Positions 43,736 to 56,650 of a stretch of DNA of 58,216 bases are shown in pieces. Both the position numbers and the translations under genes were made by a program. This DNA is from CAZCZZ01 sp964503335. Lineage in GTDB: Bacteria; Verrucomicrobiota; Kiritimatiellia; CAIVKH01. The stretch spans positions 1-58,216 of the forward strand of contig CAZCZZ010000021.1 in assembly GCA_964503335.1 (NCBI GenBank), read 5' to 3'. The notes under the pieces are model-generated. The model saw nothing but the letters and a program-made list of their open reading frames with translations. It ran no database searches and was not told the DNA's origin. Positions within the stretch are counted from its first letter, which is position 1. Every line of letters begins with the position of its first letter.

Positions 43736-46700
43736 TTACCAGACAAGGCGGAACGCCCGGAACGCATCGTTGGTGACAAACGGGAAAGGGACCGTGTGGG
43801 TGGTGCCGGTGGCGGAGAAGAGGGTGCTGGTGGTCCAGGTGGTGTTCAGGAGGTTGGTGGTAAATTCGAGTTGATAGGAGGTTCCTGCCACGGTGTCGGT
43901 CCACGTAATGGCGGCGGTGGTTGGCGAGACTTGGAACGGACGGGTTAAGGCCGTTGCCCAGGGATCGTTGTCGGTTACGACCACGACCGTCGATGTGACG
44001 CCGACGGGTGACAGGCCGAGGTTGTTCGCGAAGGTGAACGTGATGTTCTCGTCGTCTTCGGGGTTCCTGTCGTCGATGGAAAACACGTGGACGTAGGCGG
44101 AGGTCTGTCCGTCGTCGAAATCGACCACCAGGTTTCCGCCGGATGTGGCGCCGCGATAGAGCCACGCGCTGCCTGATGCGATCGCGGGATCGCTGTCGCT
44201 GGGCACGCCGACGAGCAGTCCCACTTCATTCACATCGGCGAGGGCCGCACCGAAATCTTCGTAGCTCGTCGAACTCGTTGGCGCGGGATTGGTGATGGTT
44301 GTGAGCAGTGAAGCTGACTGGCCATTCCAGTTGTAAAGATGTACGACGCCATACGGTGTCTCTTGCGTCGCCCCGACGGCAAATCGGCCGGTACTGATGC
44401 CGGCCACGGCATCACCGAACAGGTCTCCCGGATTCGGACTTGGATTGGTGACTGTGGCGAGCAGCGTCGCGGCGGATCCATTCCAATCGTAGAGGTAGGC
44501 CCGGCCCGAAAAGAGGCCGTTTTCCGAGTCGTATTCCGCGCCGATGATGAAGCGCGAGATGCCCATGCCGGACAAGGAGGATCCGAAGCGGTCACCGGAC
44601 TGCGGAGCGGGGTTGGTAACTGTCGCCAAGAGGCTGACTGTGCTTCCGTTCCATTGGTACAGGTAAGCGCATCCGCCGGCGATTCCGCCTTCCTGCGCAT
44701 ACTCGGCGCCGACCAGGAAACGGAAAGGCCCCATTCCGGCGAGACAGGACCCGAAGTTCTCGTTCGCAAGCGGCGTCGGATTCGTAACCGTCGCCAGGAC
44801 GACCGCGTTGGTGCCATTCCATGAGTAGAGGTAGACCGCGCCCGCGTCATCCGCACCGTCGTCTGCGAGTTCCGCGGCGACGACGAACCTGCTGCTTCCG
44901 AGACCTGCAACAGAGGAACCGAAATGCGCGTAGTTCGAGGGGCTGGGGTTTACCGCCGTGTCGAGCAGCACGGCGTTTGTGCCGTTCCATTCGTACAAAT
45001 ACGCGCGCCCGTTTCCCGGGCCCTCGGAATCGTCGAACTGCGCGCCGACTATAAATCGGTCGGACCCCATTCCGCCCACTGCGGAGCCGAAGAACGAAGA
45101 GTTGTCGTCACTGGGATTCGTCACCGTAGCGAGGAGTTCCGCGGAAGTGCCGGTCCATTGGTAGAGATGCGCGGCACCCGCGTTCTCGCCGCTGCCGTGG
45201 TCGAAGTTTGCGCCGATGACAAAGCGGCCGTTGACCAATCCGTCCATCGCAACTCCAAAAGCATCGTTATCGGCGCTTGTGCGATGAATGACCGATGTCA
45301 CGACGCCGACGCTCCCGTTCCATGAATAGATTGTGACGCTGCCGTCGTTTGCGGTGAGGACATCATCCTCGAAGGCCGCGACCATGAAGCGACCGGCGTC
45401 GACACCGAGCACCGCGCTTCCGAATAGATCATTCGCCTCGGGGGTGGGGTTTGTCACCGTGGCGATGAGCGTCGCCGAAGCTCCATTCCAGTCGAAGAGA
45501 TAGGCCGCTCCGACATTCGTCGCTGTCGCGTCCCTCCGCCACGCGCCGATGACGAAGCGATCCGTGGAAAGGGCCGAAATCGACTGGCCGAAGTGATCTT
45601 CCGAGGCTGCCAGGGGATTCGTAACGGTGGCCAGCAAGACAGCGCTGGCGCCGTTCCAGCGATACACGAAAGCCCGGCCTGCATTGGTAATGGTCGGTGA
45701 CATGTGGTCCCTGTCCGCGCCGATGATGAACTCGTTTGTGCTGAGCATCGCGACGGAGTGGCCGAATTGGTCTGTCGTTCCCGGCGCCGGGTTGGTGATG
45801 GTGGTCAACAACGTCGCGGCTTCGCCGTTCCACTGGAAGAGGTGCGCCATGCCTGCGTTGACGACGGCGCCGACTTCCTCGAACTCGCTGCTGATGACAA
45901 AGAGGTTCGACTGCAGGACGGCGATGTAGCGTCCGAAGACATCTCCGGACGCTGACGACAGTGGATTGGTGACGGAGGTCAGCAGGGTGGCGGATGTTCC
46001 GTTCCAATCGTAAATGTAGGCGCTTCCCGAATCCGTGGCGCCGAGATCACCGTAGTACGCGCCGACGATGAACCGGTTGCTGCTGAGTCGTCCCAGTGCG
46101 GCACCAAAGTAATCGCGCGACGGATTCGGGTCGCTCAGGGTCGCCAGAAGCGTCGCATTGGACCCATTCCACGCATACAGATAAACGCCGCCGACATCGT
46201 TGGAGACGATGTTGTCGCCCTCGCAGCCGACGGCCAGGAGACTCTCGGAGAGGAAAACGAGGGCGGAGCCGAAGCGTTCGGGCGTGTCCGGGGCAGGAAC
46301 GTCGGGCGCCGGATTGGTGATGATGCCCAGCGTGATGCCCTCGCTGTTGAAGAGGACCACATCGCCGCCAAACTCGCCGGCTTCCGAACTTGCGGCAAAG
46401 AGGTTCGTTCCCCACGCCGCGAGGCGGTAGCCGAGAAAGCCGGAGCCGAGGGACGGATCTCGAATATGCGTGATGGCGTACGCTTCGAAGTCGACACCCA
46501 GGTCGGAGCTTCCAGAGATGGCGACCTCCACAACGCCGGTATCGGACGACGTATTTCGCTGGATCTGGACGGTGAACGGATTGCCCTCCGTGGCAACATC
46601 CGCATTCGTCGCAAACGATGCGCTCGCAACGAATGGATCTTGCACGGTGAAATGCAGGTTGGTGGAGGATATGGGGACGCTGCTCCGGATCCAATTGAAG

Positions 46701-47281
46701 GCATTCGTGATCGCCTGGAGCAGCTCGGCCTTGGTTCCATTGGTCAGCGTTCTGTTATACGCACCGTTGGTCGCCGACAGGAGTTCCAGGCTCGCGCCTT
46801 CGAGTCCCGGTGGGAGATAGGATGCGGACGGTCCGATCGGCCCGTTGGTGATCCATGCGACATTGTAGTTGAGTCCGTAGATGAACCAGCGGTCAGTCGT
46901 GTTCGTTTGAAACACGAGAATCTGGTCGCCGTTCGTGCTCAAGGCCATTTGCTGCGGGCCGATACTGATCGATCCCGTGCTGACCGAGAGCAGGGCATTG
47001 TTGAAATTCGTAACGGTAATGAATGTGCCTGCGGGAACGCCCGACGCTGGAAGTGCCCATTCATAGGCGGCGGCCGCATCAAATCCGTTGCTCCAGCTTG
47101 CCACGGTGATGTTGACCACGGAACTGCCTGGAAGGTTCGTGAGGGCGACAAGGCCGACCATACCGTTGGATGCCGTGGCGAAATTGACAATGGCAAGGTC
47201 GCCATTCGTCAGATTCTGCCCACGCCCGGCCGTCGAAAGCACGAGCAACGCCGTCAAGAAGCACGAGTGAAGCCTACGCAT
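43736..47281 (-). CDS. Secreted FG-GAP-type beta-propeller protein with split Calx-beta domain
   Basis: From ATG 47281 (AAGGACGG before it) the product is 1181 residues. Residues 1-22 are a signal peptide. About 25-215 form an N-terminal beta domain. About 217-268 match the first half of a Calx-beta domain (ATEGNPFTVQIQRN ending at DLGVDFEAYA). About 272-1048 hold 14 repeats of roughly 56 residues, patterned as FG-x-SVAGLGSSRFVVGA, then AYLYDWNG-x-ATLLATVTNP. About 1049-1107 match the second half of a Calx-beta domain ending DNDP. Residues 1108-1181 are a C-terminal module of PVC type (YQLEFTTNLLNTTW). Calcium binding or adhesion is plausible, but function is unknown. Confidence 0.85.
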   Translation of the reverse strand: MRRLHSCFLTALLVLSTAGRGQNLTNGDLAIVNFATASNGMVGLVALTNLPGSSVVNITVASWSNGFDAAAAYEWALPASGVPAGTFITVTNFNNALLSVSTGSISIGPQQMALSTNGDQILVFQTNTTDRWFIYGLNYNVAWITNGPIGPSASYLPPGLEGASLELLSATNGAYNRTLTNGTKAELLQAITNAFNWIRSSVPISSTNLHFTVQDPFVASASFATNADVATEGNPFTVQIQRNTSSDTGVVEVAISGSSDLGVDFEAYAITHIRDPSLGSGFLGYRLAAWGTNLFAASSEAGEFGGDVVLFNSEGITLGIITNPAPDVPAPDTPERFGSALVFLSESLLAVGCEGDNIVSNDVGGVYLYAWNGSNATLLATLSDPNPSRDYFGAALGRLSSNRFIVGAYYGDLGATDSGSAYIYDWNGTSATLLTSVTNPLSSASGDVFGRYIAVLQSNLFVISSEFEEVGAVVNAGMAHLFQWNGEAATLLTTITNPAPGTTDQFGHSVAMLSTNEFIIGADRDHMSPTITNAGRAFVYRWNGASAVLLATVTNPLAASEDHFGQSISALSTDRFVIGAWRRDATATNVGAAYLFDWNGASATLIATVTNPTPEANDLFGSAVLGVDAGRFMVAAFEDDVLTANDGSVTIYSWNGSVGVVTSVIHRTSADNDAFGVAMDGLVNGRFVIGANFDHGSGENAGAAHLYQWTGTSAELLATVTNPSDDNSSFFGSAVGGMGSDRFIVGAQFDDSEGPGNGRAYLYEWNGTNAVLLDTAVNPSPSNYAHFGSSVAGLGSSRFVVAAELADDGADDAGAVYLYSWNGTNAVVLATVTNPTPLANENFGSCLAGMGPFRFLVGAEYAQEGGIAGGCAYLYQWNGSTVSLLATVTNPAPQSGDRFGSSLSGMGISRFIIGAEYDSENGLFSGRAYLYDWNGSAATLLATVTNPSPNPGDLFGDAVAGISTGRFAVGATQETPYGVVHLYNWNGQSASLLTTITNPAPTSSTSYEDFGAALADVNEVGLLVGVPSDSDPAIASGSAWLYRGATSGGNLVVDFDDGQTSAYVHVFSIDDRNPEDDENITFTFANNLGLSPVGVTSTVVVVTDNDPWATALTRPFQVSPTTAAITWTDTVAGTSYQLEFTTNLLNTTWTTSTLFSATGTTHTVPFPFVTNDAFRAFRLVW

Positions 47282-47410
47282 GTGACCGTCCTTGATACTA
47301 AGGGTAGCGAAGTTGACCGTTCCGGGCAACACAGCGGAGTCTCCACTTTGTTCTTTCCCGCAATGGGTCTTGTGCGAAGAATCACGTCTTCATTTTCCAC
47401 GGGAGAATTC

Positions 47411-49680
<2,270 letters not shown>

Positions 49681-49681
<1 letters not shown>

Positions 49682-49707
49682 CGCGTCGCGGTAGCTCCGC
49701 GCTCCAT
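49681..49707. repeat. Dispersed hairpin repeat, copy 2 (left arm only)
   Basis: These 27 bases (ACGCGTCGCGGTAGCTCCGC, then GCTCCAT) are identical to the left arm of the copy at 43676. The right arm is missing. The copy starts on the last base of the tex stop codon and ends 13 bases before the toxin gene stop. Confidence 0.85.
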
Positions 49708-49719
49708 CTGCGATTCAAG

Positions 49720-50133
49720 TTACCAAGCGGTCATCACGTGCGGATACTTCTGTATGCGCTCGTCGATGCTCAGGATGGTTGCGTTTTCGGCGCGTGCTGT
49801 GGCGACGATGATCTGGTCGGCGGGATCATCGTGAAAGGGCTGGGGGAGTCGGGTCGAAGCGCAAGCAATTGCTGGAGAGAGTGGCACGAGGCGGAGCTTA
49901 TGCATATCCAACGCCTCAGTAACCCAGTCCTCCACATCGCAGGAGAGTGTAAGACGGCCTTTCTCGACCAACTTGGCGACTTCCCAAGCTGAGATGGCGG
50001 AAAGTAGGACTTCGTCGTAGCTGCGCGGCGAGCTCAGGAGTTGACGAACCCGTTTCGAGAGTCGCTGTGGATTCATGTGCCACCAGATCCATGCGTGCGT
50101 ATCGAGCAGAACGTTCAACGGTTGGACTCCCAC
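49720..50133 (-). CDS. PIN-domain ribonuclease toxin (VapC-like)
   Basis: VapC toxins are Mg2+-dependent RNases that cut tRNA or rRNA. The 137-residue product has the PIN acidic residues: Asp in LLDTHAWIWW, Glu in SAISAWEVAKL, and Asp in DDPADQIIVATARAE. The ATG at 50133 lies inside the end of the antitoxin gene (19-base overlap), so the two are coupled. A TTG a few codons later could also start. Target RNA is unknown. Confidence 0.9.
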   Translation of the reverse strand: MGVQPLNVLLDTHAWIWWHMNPQRLSKRVRQLLSSPRSYDEVLLSAISAWEVAKLVEKGRLTLSCDVEDWVTEALDMHKLRLVPLSPAIACASTRLPQPFHDDPADQIIVATARAENATILSIDERIQKYPHVMTAW

Positions 50134-50348
50134 TCCTTGGAACCCAGCGGCGATACGATGTCACCCTCGCGGAGCAGGTACTTGCTCATGCTCCCGGGGG
50201 TGATGTCCCTGTAGTTCACGTCGTAGGGGACAACTTTCGCCATCGGCTTCCCCCTCTTCGTGAGAACAACCGTCTCACGCGTGCGGGACACGCGATCGAT
50301 GGTAGAAAGTGCCTTCGCCTTGAACTCGGTGACATTCATGGTCTTCAT
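50115..50348 (-). CDS. Antitoxin, Phd/YefM type
   Basis: From ATG 50348 the product is 77 residues. MNVTEFKAKALSTIDRV and ETVVLTKRGKPMAKVVP are the Phd/YefM fold that binds DNA at its N-terminus and covers the toxin with its C-terminus. ATG 50339 (MNVTEF) is an equally good start. It overlaps the toxin gene and should repress its own promoter through the paired sites at 50359-50380. Confidence 0.88.
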   Translation of the reverse strand: MKTMNVTEFKAKALSTIDRVSRTRETVVLTKRGKPMAKVVPYDVNYRDITPGSMSKYLLREGDIVSPLGSKEWESNR

Positions 50349-50354
50349 GAATCC

Positions 50355-50383
50355 AATATGGTCATGTAAAGTGGTCATGTCAA
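50355..50383 (-). promoter_or_regulatory. Toxin-antitoxin promoter with paired operator
   Basis: On the minus strand a perfect TTGACA (50383-50378), a 17-base spacer and CATATT (50360-50355) form a strong promoter. The 9-base word ACATGACCA occurs twice, 13 bases apart (50380-50372 and 50367-50359), covering the spacer. This fits an autorepressor site. The predicted transcript start falls on or next to the ATG at 50348, so the mRNA may be leaderless. Confidence 0.7.
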
Positions 50384-50390
50384 CCGCGAA

Positions 50391-50466
50391 GACGCGTCGC
50401 AGGCGCTCCGCGCTCCATGACGCGGTCGGGTTCGGGTGATGGAGCACCGAGCGCCTACGAGGTGAA
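50391..50466. repeat. Dispersed hairpin repeat, copy 3 (complete, variant stem)
   Basis: The left arm is at 50397-50418 (TCGCAGGCGCTCCGCGCTCC, then AT) and the right arm at 50439-50460 (ATGGAGCACCGAGCGCCTAC, then GA), with a 20-base loop. ACGCG and GAGGTG frame it as in copy 1. Compared with copy 1, the stem core is changed on both sides (TAGCTC/GAGCTA to GGCGCTC/GAGCGCC), so pairing is kept. It lies between the antitoxin promoter and proA. Confidence 0.85.
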
Positions 50467-50475
50467 AATGGACAA

Positions 50476-51732
<1,257 letters not shown>

Positions 51733-51753
51733 AAGAACTCCGATTCCGGATTT

Positions 51754-51783
51754 GCCCACGAAAGGCACGAAAAAGCACGAAAG
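51754..51783. repeat. Left inverted array of the GxxExxY cassette
   Basis: GCCCACGAAA starts an array with CACGAAA at 51757, 51766 and 51776 (9-10 base period). It lies 22 bases upstream of proA and just past the GxxExxY stop. Its inverse is found at 52177-52202. Confidence 0.75.
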
Positions 51784-51785
51784 AA

Positions 51786-52166
51786 CTATAGCACGATTCT
51801 TTCGTACTCTATCTGTGGATAGTGGCCGAAATTGACGAGAAGGGCCAGTTTGAGGCCGGAGGCATGAAGGTAGTTCAGAACCTGAGCCCGATGTTCGTCG
51901 GTCAGTTTCGAGACGGATTTGATTTCGAGAAGAATCCTGTCGAAGCAGACGAAATCGACGCGAAACGTGTGTAAGAGCTTCTCTCCCCGGTAGGTTAAGG
52001 GGAGTTCCTTCTGCTCCTCAAACGCGATGCCGAGGTGCAGAAACTCCTTCGCAAGGCATTCCTGATATATGGGCTCGGTGTAGCCGTTCCTCTTGTCCTT
52101 ATAGACACTGAAGCAGGCGCCCATAATCCTGTAGCTCTCGTCCGGATAAATCAGTCCTTCATTCAT
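51786..52166 (-). CDS. GxxExxY family protein
   Basis: From ATG 52166 the product is 126 residues. It has the family motif GYTEPIY (G-x-x-E-x-x-Y) and a PD-(D/E)xK-like pattern (FRVDFVCFDRILLEIKSV). The C-terminal block LNYLHASGLKLALLVNFG is also typical. Function is unknown. The fold suggests a nuclease-related or DNA-linked role. It is flanked by inverted TTTCGTG-type arrays and sits between proB and proA, so it looks like an inserted cassette. The frame continues to 52205, but that part lies in the right array. Confidence 0.85.
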   Translation of the reverse strand: MNEGLIYPDESYRIMGACFSVYKDKRNGYTEPIYQECLAKEFLHLGIAFEEQKELPLTYRGEKLLHTFRVDFVCFDRILLEIKSVSKLTDEHRAQVLNYLHASGLKLALLVNFGHYPQIEYERIVL

Positions 52167-52176
52167 AGGCCTATTT

Positions 52177-52202
52177 CGCGCCCTTTCGTGAATTTCGTGG
52201 GC
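52177..52202. repeat. Right inverted array of the GxxExxY cassette
   Basis: TTTCGTG occurs at 52184 and 52193, with a degenerate TTTCGCG at 52174, and the array ends CGTGGGC at 52202, two bases from the proB stop. GCCCACGAAA is the exact inverse of the left end. Confidence 0.75.
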
Positions 52203-52204
52203 CA

Positions 52205-53344
52205 TCAGCTGTTGTTCAGCAGGACGAGGTTGTCGCGGTGGATGACGACGTCGGTGTCGCAGGGGCCCAGGATTGATGCAACGTCTTCGGAGCGATGGCC
52301 TTGGATGCGGCGGAGGTCGCGGCTGGAGAAGTCGGTCTGGCCCCGGGCGATGATGGTTCCGTCGAGAGATCTTACGTTCACGACGGCGCTTTCGTCGAAG
52401 TCGCCTTCTACGGCTTTGACGCCGATAGGGAGCAGGCTGCGGCCCTTTTTCACGAGCGCGTCGCGGGCTCCGTCGTCGACGACGATGGTGCCCTGGGTCT
52501 TGTGGAAGAAGGCGATCCAGCGTTTGCGGAGGGACTGAAGTGCGGCGGGCGTCTTGGTCCCGGGACGGATGAGCGTGCCTTTGTCGGCGCCGGTCATCAC
52601 CGCTTCGAGGATGCCGTCGGTGCGTCCGTTCGCGATGACCACGGGAATGCCGCTGGCGACGACCATGCCGGCGGACTGCAGTTTGCTCAGCATGCCGCCG
52701 GTGGAGAGTTCGCTGCCTTTGCCCGAGGCGAGGGCGAGGACTTGATCGCTAATTCCGTCGATGACGGCGACGCGTTTCGTGCCGCGACCGGAGGGAGCGC
52801 GGACACCATCGACCGTGGTCAGGAGAATGAGCAGGTCGGCTTCGATCAACATCGTGACCAGCGAAGCGAGCAGGTCGTTGTCGCCGAACTTGATCTCGTC
52901 CACGGCCACGACGTCGTTCTCGTTGACGACGGGGATGATGCCGTGGGCGAGCAGGTTGGACATCGTGTTGCGCGCGTTGACGTGGCGGGTGCGATGCTTC
53001 AAGTCGTCGTGCGTGAGCAGGACCTGGCCGATGCGGCAGCCCTTCGCGGTGAACAACTTGTCGTACGTCGCCATCAGTCGCGACTGGCCGACCGCTGCGG
53101 CCATCTGGAGATCGGGCACGAGGGTGGGGCGCTTGGTCAGTCCGAGCGCTTCCATGCCCGCGGCGATGGCGCCGGAGGAGACCAGGACAATTTCGCGCCC
53201 GCTCTTCTGCAATGCGGCGAGCTGGCGGACGAGTTCACGGAGTCGGGGCAGGTCGGGGCGACCGGTCCTCTGGACGAGGGCGCGGCTGCCCACCTTCACG
53301 ACGATCCGTTTCGCGTCGGCGATCTCTGTGCGTAGTGTCTGCAT
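52205..53344 (-). CDS. proB: Glutamate 5-kinase with PUA domain
   Basis: ProB phosphorylates glutamate, the first and feedback-controlled step of proline synthesis. The 379-residue product has an amino-acid kinase domain (IVVKVGSRALVQ, VLVSSGAIAAGM, IPVVNENDVVAVDEIKFGDN, STGGMLSKLQSA) and a C-terminal PUA domain from about residue 290 (GTIVVDDGARDALVKKGRSL). It is followed by the GxxExxY cassette and then proA. The glycogen operon starts divergently upstream. Confidence 0.96.
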   Translation of the reverse strand: MQTLRTEIADAKRIVVKVGSRALVQRTGRPDLPRLRELVRQLAALQKSGREIVLVSSGAIAAGMEALGLTKRPTLVPDLQMAAAVGQSRLMATYDKLFTAKGCRIGQVLLTHDDLKHRTRHVNARNTMSNLLAHGIIPVVNENDVVAVDEIKFGDNDLLASLVTMLIEADLLILLTTVDGVRAPSGRGTKRVAVIDGISDQVLALASGKGSELSTGGMLSKLQSAGMVVASGIPVVIANGRTDGILEAVMTGADKGTLIRPGTKTPAALQSLRKRWIAFFHKTQGTIVVDDGARDALVKKGRSLLPIGVKAVEGDFDESAVVNVRSLDGTIIARGQTDFSSRDLRRIQGHRSEDVASILGPCDTDVVIHRDNLVLLNNS

Positions 53345-53401
53345 GGTGATTCGTAAAAGCCCACGAGCTTACCTTGGCCGGAGCCGGAGTCCAGCCGCCT
53401 G

Positions 53402-53416
53402 TGATCCCTTGGATCA
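53402..53416. promoter_or_regulatory. Palindrome in the proB-glgB gap
   Basis: TGATCC, CTT, GGATCA is a perfect 6+3+6 inverted repeat in the 204-base divergent gap. It could be an operator for either gene. There is no T-run to make it a terminator. Confidence 0.3.
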
Positions 53417-53450
53417 TCCTCGCAAACACCGTTCTTGCCGAGGTTTGAAC

Positions 53451-53478
53451 GTGACAAGGCCCTCGCGGAATCGATACA
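53451..53478 (+). promoter_or_regulatory. Possible promoter for the glycogen operon
   Basis: GTGACA (53451-53456), a 16-base spacer and GATACA (53473-53478) lie 70 bases before the glgB ATG. The match is partial. Confidence 0.3.
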
Positions 53479-53548
53479 TATGGAACACGTGGCGATTACG
53501 GGGTGGGCGTCTACTGCATCCCCGGTGCCCCAACGAGAGGTGCTTTTC

Positions 53549-55888
<2,340 letters not shown>

Positions 55889-55897
55889 GGGCGGCCC

Positions 55898-56635
55898 ATG
55901 TACGTCGGAAGGATGAGAAACGCTGCGGGTATGCCTCCGGCGCTTCATCTCCTGCCGCCTCCGCTCGTCCACGACCTTCGCGCGCGCTCGTTCCCCCGGC
56001 TGTTCCGCATGACGGGAAATCCCGGAAACCGCGGCTTCGGACGCTACCTGCGCCAGCGCATCACCGACATGGTGAAACGCGAGAAGACCGCCGTCGAGCA
56101 GGCGATCACAGTCGCTTACATGAGCTCCTATCTCGTGGATCACATCATCTACGCCGAGAAGGCCGCGTGCAGCATCCTGGAGAACCGGGTGCTGTCCGAG
56201 GAAGAGGAACACAGCCTCTGGGACAAGAACTACGCCGACGTCATCGTGCAGCTCGCGTACGAACTGCCGAACGGCCAGCAGATCCTGTCCGAAGTGAAGG
56301 CGCTGGAGCAATACAGCCGACTCCCCGATTCCATGTTCCGCGCGCGTAACAAGCACTGGCGCATCATGGAACGAATGCTCCGTGGCAATACCCGCAACGT
56401 GGAAGGGCTGTCGGAAATGAGCCTGATGCGACGCGCGCAGATCGTGCTTGCCGACGACAGGTCGGTCCGGGCCAAGTCGCGATCCATCACCCTCATCGCC
56501 TCGCTCCTCGCTGATCTCGAATGTTGGAACCATCACCTGCCGTGGGCGCACGCCTACCGCCACGTGATGACCGAACTCTACCCCCTGATTGCACAACACC
56601 CCGACGTGCTCGGCCACATCGTGCACATGACGTAA
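55898..56635 (+). CDS. Unknown protein between glgB and glgA
   Basis: I do not recognise this 245-residue protein. It starts 9 bases after glgB and ends 15 before glgA, so it is part of the glycogen operon. It has no signal peptide or membrane helix and is largely helical, with acidic and Arg-rich stretches (ITDMVKREKTAVEQAITVAY, LSEEEEHSLWDKNYADVIVQ). The N-terminal 40 residues are Pro/Arg-rich and may be disordered, and ATG at 55931 (MPPALHLLPPP) is an alternative start. Context suggests a regulator or scaffold for glycogen enzymes, which is inference only. Confidence 0.8.
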   Translation: MYVGRMRNAAGMPPALHLLPPPLVHDLRARSFPRLFRMTGNPGNRGFGRYLRQRITDMVKREKTAVEQAITVAYMSSYLVDHIIYAEKAACSILENRVLSEEEEHSLWDKNYADVIVQLAYELPNGQQILSEVKALEQYSRLPDSMFRARNKHWRIMERMLRGNTRNVEGLSEMSLMRRAQIVLADDRSVRAKSRSITLIASLLADLECWNHHLPWAHAYRHVMTELYPLIAQHPDVLGHIVHMT

Positions 56636-56650
56636 ACCGGAAAGGTCCCC

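Noticed and set aside
46466..47410. An N-terminal extension of Tex reaching 315 codons upstream
   Set aside because: The extension is antisense to the conserved propeller protein and its signal peptide. ATG 47411 has a ribosome site and gives the usual Tex length.
51754..52202. CRISPR-like array because of the regular CACGAAA spacing
   Set aside because: Units are 7 bases with 2-3 base gaps, far too short for CRISPR repeats and spacers, and no cas gene is near.
52295..53335. A 346-codon plus-strand open frame opposite proB
   Set aside because: It is rich in Asp/Gly/Val without motifs, while proB on the minus strand has every kinase motif.
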